A stretch of 7,596 bases of DNA, taken from contig JAJXXM010000133.1 of NCBI GenBank assembly GCA_021781095.1, positions 1 to 7,596 of the forward strand, read 5' to 3'. This document shows, one piece after another, positions 6,171 through 7,596 of this stretch. The notes under the pieces were generated by a model that did not search any database, was not told the DNA's origin, and was given only the letters and a program-made list of their open reading frames with translations. Source of the DNA: a bacterium. Lineage in GTDB: Bacteria > Eremiobacterota > Eremiobacteria > Baltobacterales > Baltobacteraceae. Numbering within the stretch: the stretch's first letter is position 1; each line of letters opens with the position of its first letter. Both the position numbers and the translations under genes were made by a program.

Positions 6171-6390
6171 ACGATCCGCAGGGCCGCCTCGATACGCCGC
6201 TTGCAGCGGCTACTCGGCGTGACAACGATCCGCAGGGCCGCCTCGATACGGCGCTTGCAGCGCCTACTCGGCGTGACACAAGAGTGATGCGCCGCCTCGA
6301 TACGCCGCTTGCAGCGCCTACTCGGCGTGACACAAGAGTGATGCGCCGCCTCGATACGCCGCCTGCGGGCGCCTACTCGGCGTGACATGG
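6130..6390 (-). repeat. 54-bp tandem repeat, five copies (R units)
   Basis: Copies start at 6130, 6184, 6238, 6292 and 6346, an exact 54-base period. The last copy is cut short after GCGTGACA near 6388. A sixth copy, at 5989, belongs to the first composite. Two subtypes exist, with linked differences. Units at 6130 and 6184 have GCGGCTACT and a spacer ACGATCCGCAGG. Units at 5989, 6238 and 6292 have GCGCCTACT and a spacer CAAGAGTGATG. The last unit is diverged (CCTGCGGGCGCC). Read on the minus strand, each unit opens TGTCACGCCGAGTAG and ends GCGGCGTATCGAGG, the same two flanks as the plus-strand composite, which is why I give it minus orientation. Confidence 0.9.
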
Positions 6391-6431
6391 CTCGACGATT
6401 GTTCGAGAAATGTAAAGTTTTCTCAGGAGTG

Positions 6432-6459
6432 TTTAAGGATGGCGGCCCTCGGGTAGAAT
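6432..6459 (+). promoter_or_regulatory. candidate sigma70-type promoter of the lipoprotein gene
   Basis: TAGAAT at 6454-6459 matches five of six -10 positions. TTTAAG at 6432-6437 is a weak -35 box at a 16-base spacing. The start of transcription would fall near 6466, leaving a short leader that still includes the AGGAGG at 6471-6476. The position, between the end of the repeat island and a gene in a new functional class, fits a separate transcription unit. Confidence 0.4.
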
Positions 6460-6470
6460 CCGCGGCACAC

Positions 6471-6476
6471 AGGAGG
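6471..6476 (+). promoter_or_regulatory. strong Shine-Dalgarno for the lipoprotein gene
   Basis: AGGAGG lies 5 bases before the ATG at 6482. It is the best ribosome binding site in the window and fixes the start, which is also immediately followed by a signal peptide. Confidence 0.8.
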
Positions 6477-6481
6477 GTCTC

Positions 6482-7588
6482 ATGTCGAATCGTTCGTTTG
6501 CCCCACGGCTGGGCTTCGCCGCCATCACGGCTTTTGCGTTTCTGCTCACGGCATGCGGCGGGGGAGGCGCCGGCGCCGGTGGTTCCACGCCGAATCTCCC
6601 GAGTGCGCCGCAGAGTAGCTCGTCGCACCTCGGCCTCACGGTTGGGGCCGCATCGGGATCCTCCCTTCCCTTCGCGGTGACGCGGCAACCGATGTCGTCG
6701 GGCTCGTCGAGCTCGGCAGCGGGTGCTCCGGTCACGGTGACGTACAACGGCACCACCGTCGCGACGGGGACGCTCGATGGCAACGGCTTTGCCGAACTCA
6801 CGTTCTCGCAGAGCGTTCCGGCGGGTGCCGTGTTGACGGTCACCGTGGGAACGGGCTCGAGCGCGATCGTCGTCACCGTAACCGTCGCTTCGGCGGTGAA
6901 TGGAACCTCGGCCGACGTGACCTATAGCGCGGGGCCGCCGCCGACCGTGACCGTCACGAGCTCCGCCGATAACAATGGCGACGGCAAAGTCGATCCCGGC
7001 GATGGCTCGCAAGAGACCGAGACGGAAAATCCGAGCGACGGCCAAGCGACCGACGTCAACAGCAACGATAACGGCTTATTGCCCGCGAACCTGCCGATCA
7101 CGATCTCGGCCTGTTCGACCACGCTGACGATTGCTCCGAACACCGGTGCGCCGCCGAATCTCTCGCTCAATGTTGAAGAGAAGCAGAACGATTCCGAGAA
7201 CGCCGCTCAATTCGAGCAGAGTTTCTCGCCCTTCGACGGCCCGGTGAGCGTTCCAATTCTCGCCGCATCGGCCCGGCTCGATCTCGAGCTCTTCTCGAAC
7301 GGCCAGAAGATTCTCTCGATCGAGGCACCGTTGACCGCGGTAACCGCGCAATCCGGTTCGCCGGCCCCGAGCACGACCTGCGCGCCGCCGCCGACGCCGT
7401 CGACCTCGCCGAGCGCATCGCCGAGCGCATCGCCGAGCGCATCGCCGAGTGCATCGCCGAGTGCGTCGCCGAGTGCATCGCCGAGCGCAGCACCGAGTAC
7501 GTCGCCGAGCGCGTCGCCGAGTGCGTCGCCGAGTGCGTCGCCGAGTGCAGCACCGAGCACGTCGCCGGTGCCAACCGCTACGCCCTAG
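6482..7588 (+). CDS. putative secreted lipoprotein with EF-hand-like loop and Ser-Pro-Ser-Ala tail
   Basis: I do not recognise a named family. The 368-residue product begins with a type II signal peptide: R4 and R9, a hydrophobic stretch at 10-22, and the lipobox LTAC with lipidation Cys25. A glycine run follows. Residues about 35-80 are Ser/Gly-rich and probably flexible. Residues about 82-155 are rich in Val and Thr in alternating strand-like patterns (VTVTYNGTTVATGTL, AVLTVTVGTG), suggesting an Ig-like or carboxypeptidase-regulatory-like beta-sandwich. DNNGDGKVDPGD at 163-174 fits a calcium-binding EF-hand or dockerin-type loop (D163, N165, D167, G168, D171, D174). A second beta-rich part spans about 200-295 and contains two Cys that could form a disulfide. 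Residues 309-360 are thirteen four-residue units, mostly SPSA, and the end is SPVPTATP. The order (anchor at the N-terminus, disordered tail at the C-terminus) suggests a surface protein reaching out of the membrane. Function is unknown. Confidence 0.8.
   Translation: MSNRSFAPRLGFAAITAFAFLLTACGGGGAGAGGSTPNLPSAPQSSSSHLGLTVGAASGSSLPFAVTRQPMSSGSSSSAAGAPVTVTYNGTTVATGTLDGNGFAELTFSQSVPAGAVLTVTVGTGSSAIVVTVTVASAVNGTSADVTYSAGPPPTVTVTSSADNNGDGKVDPGDGSQETETENPSDGQATDVNSNDNGLLPANLPITISACSTTLTIAPNTGAPPNLSLNVEEKQNDSENAAQFEQSFSPFDGPVSVPILAASARLDLELFSNGQKILSIEAPLTAVTAQSGSPAPSTTCAPPPTPSTSPSASPSASPSASPSASPSASPSASPSAAPSTSPSASPSASPSASPSAAPSTSPVPTATP
7406..7561 (+). repeat. 12-bp tandem repeat coding for the Ser-Pro-Ser-Ala tail
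   Basis: Thirteen in-frame 12-base units run without a break, consensus TCGCCGAGYGCR. Eleven read SPSA. The units at 7490 and 7550 read APST (GCACCGAGTACG and GCACCGAGCACG). These two variants are 60 bases apart, so a five-unit segment looks to have been duplicated as a block. Because the period is a multiple of three, copy-number change would alter tail length without breaking the frame. Confidence 0.92.
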
Positions 7589-7596
7589 CGTAGCCC

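Larger units (their letters stand above)
5903..6184 (+). repeat. 141-bp direct repeat, two tandem copies (L-core-R composite)
   Basis: Copy one is 5903-6043 and copy two 6044-6184. Each contains an L unit, a shared core of about 34 bases beginning CCTTCGACTCGCT and ending CAGGACAGGCTC, an arm GCGGCGTATCGAGG, and one R unit. The copies differ at a few places: the variable tail of L, C5944 against T6085 in the core, one loop base, one base in the R arm, and the spacer at the end. From general familiarity, cores of this type recur in many bacterial genomes as short interspersed palindromic sequences. That similarity is remembered, not searched. Confidence 0.85.

Noticed and set aside
5779..6333. 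Minus-strand open frame of 184 codons with AATERR and PERAERVEG repeats
   Set aside because: It lies almost wholly in the repeat island, overlaps the 3' end of the AI-2E gene, and is explained by repeat periods divisible by three. No domain or ribosome binding site is apparent.
6035..6385. Plus-strand open frame through the 54-bp repeats
   Set aside because: It is a direct read-through of tandem non-coding units with no non-repeat sequence of its own.
5840..6390. CRISPR array
   Set aside because: Units are directly adjacent, with repeated and not unique spacers, the periods are 21 and 54 bases, and no cas gene is present.
6391..6407. Hairpin CTCGA-7 nt-TCGAG as a terminator
   Set aside because: The stem is only five base pairs and is followed by AAATG, not by a T-run.
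6439..6456. Five-codon leader open frame before the lipoprotein gene
   Set aside because: It overlaps the candidate promoter and would mostly precede the transcription start. It has no ribosome binding site.
6092..7045. Minus-strand open frame of 317 codons opposite the lipoprotein gene
   Set aside because: It is the shadow of the lipoprotein gene joined to the repeat island. The plus strand has the signal peptide, lipobox and strong ribosome binding site.
7167..7574. Minus-strand open frames opposite the SPSA tail
   Set aside because: They are low-complexity shadows (repeated LGDA or SATH motifs) of the 12-bp coding repeat.

Overview
The window is GC-rich bacterial chromosomal DNA. It holds a tightly packed plus-strand operon for the last steps of de novo UMP synthesis, a dense non-coding repeat island, and a separately promoted lipoprotein gene. 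Dihydroorotate dehydrogenase is of class 1B (PyrD with the iron-sulfur flavoprotein partner PyrK). The last gene begins with a lipobox followed by a glycine run and ends in a Ser-Pro-Ser-Ala tail. This combination, with GTG starts and a high GC content, would suit an uncultivated terrestrial lineage such as Eremiobacterota (WPS-2), but the assignment is a weak inference and no marker gene here settles it.

Layout. Bases 1-152 are a comparatively AT-rich leader with a possible promoter. Bases 153-5824 contain pyrK, pyrD, pyrF, pyrE, hisC, a GNAT acetyltransferase and an AI-2E family membrane protein, all on the plus strand. Neighbours overlap by 1 to 7 bases, except for a 4-base gap before pyrF. 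Bases 5840-6390 form a repeat island. Bases 6432-6480 carry a candidate promoter and a strong Shine-Dalgarno sequence for the lipoprotein gene at 6482-7588. No convincing intrinsic terminator was seen after either transcription unit.

How the genes work together. PyrD oxidises dihydroorotate and passes electrons through PyrK to NAD+. PyrE adds orotate to PRPP and PyrF decarboxylates OMP to UMP. HisC is a PLP aminotransferase of histidine synthesis. It is linked to the pyrimidine genes by translational overlap and perhaps by shared use of PRPP-derived precursors. The GNAT and AI-2E genes are further downstream passengers of unknown substrate.

The most unusual part is the repeat island. It can be parsed as L3-(L-core-R)2-R4, where L is a 21-bp unit, R a 54-bp unit and L-core-R a 141-bp composite. 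L and R are partly reverse complements of each other. The R unit read on the minus strand looks like a short form of the plus-strand composite, with the same two flanks and a different middle. This suggests an interspersed palindromic element (REP/BIME-like) whose two ends were amplified separately.
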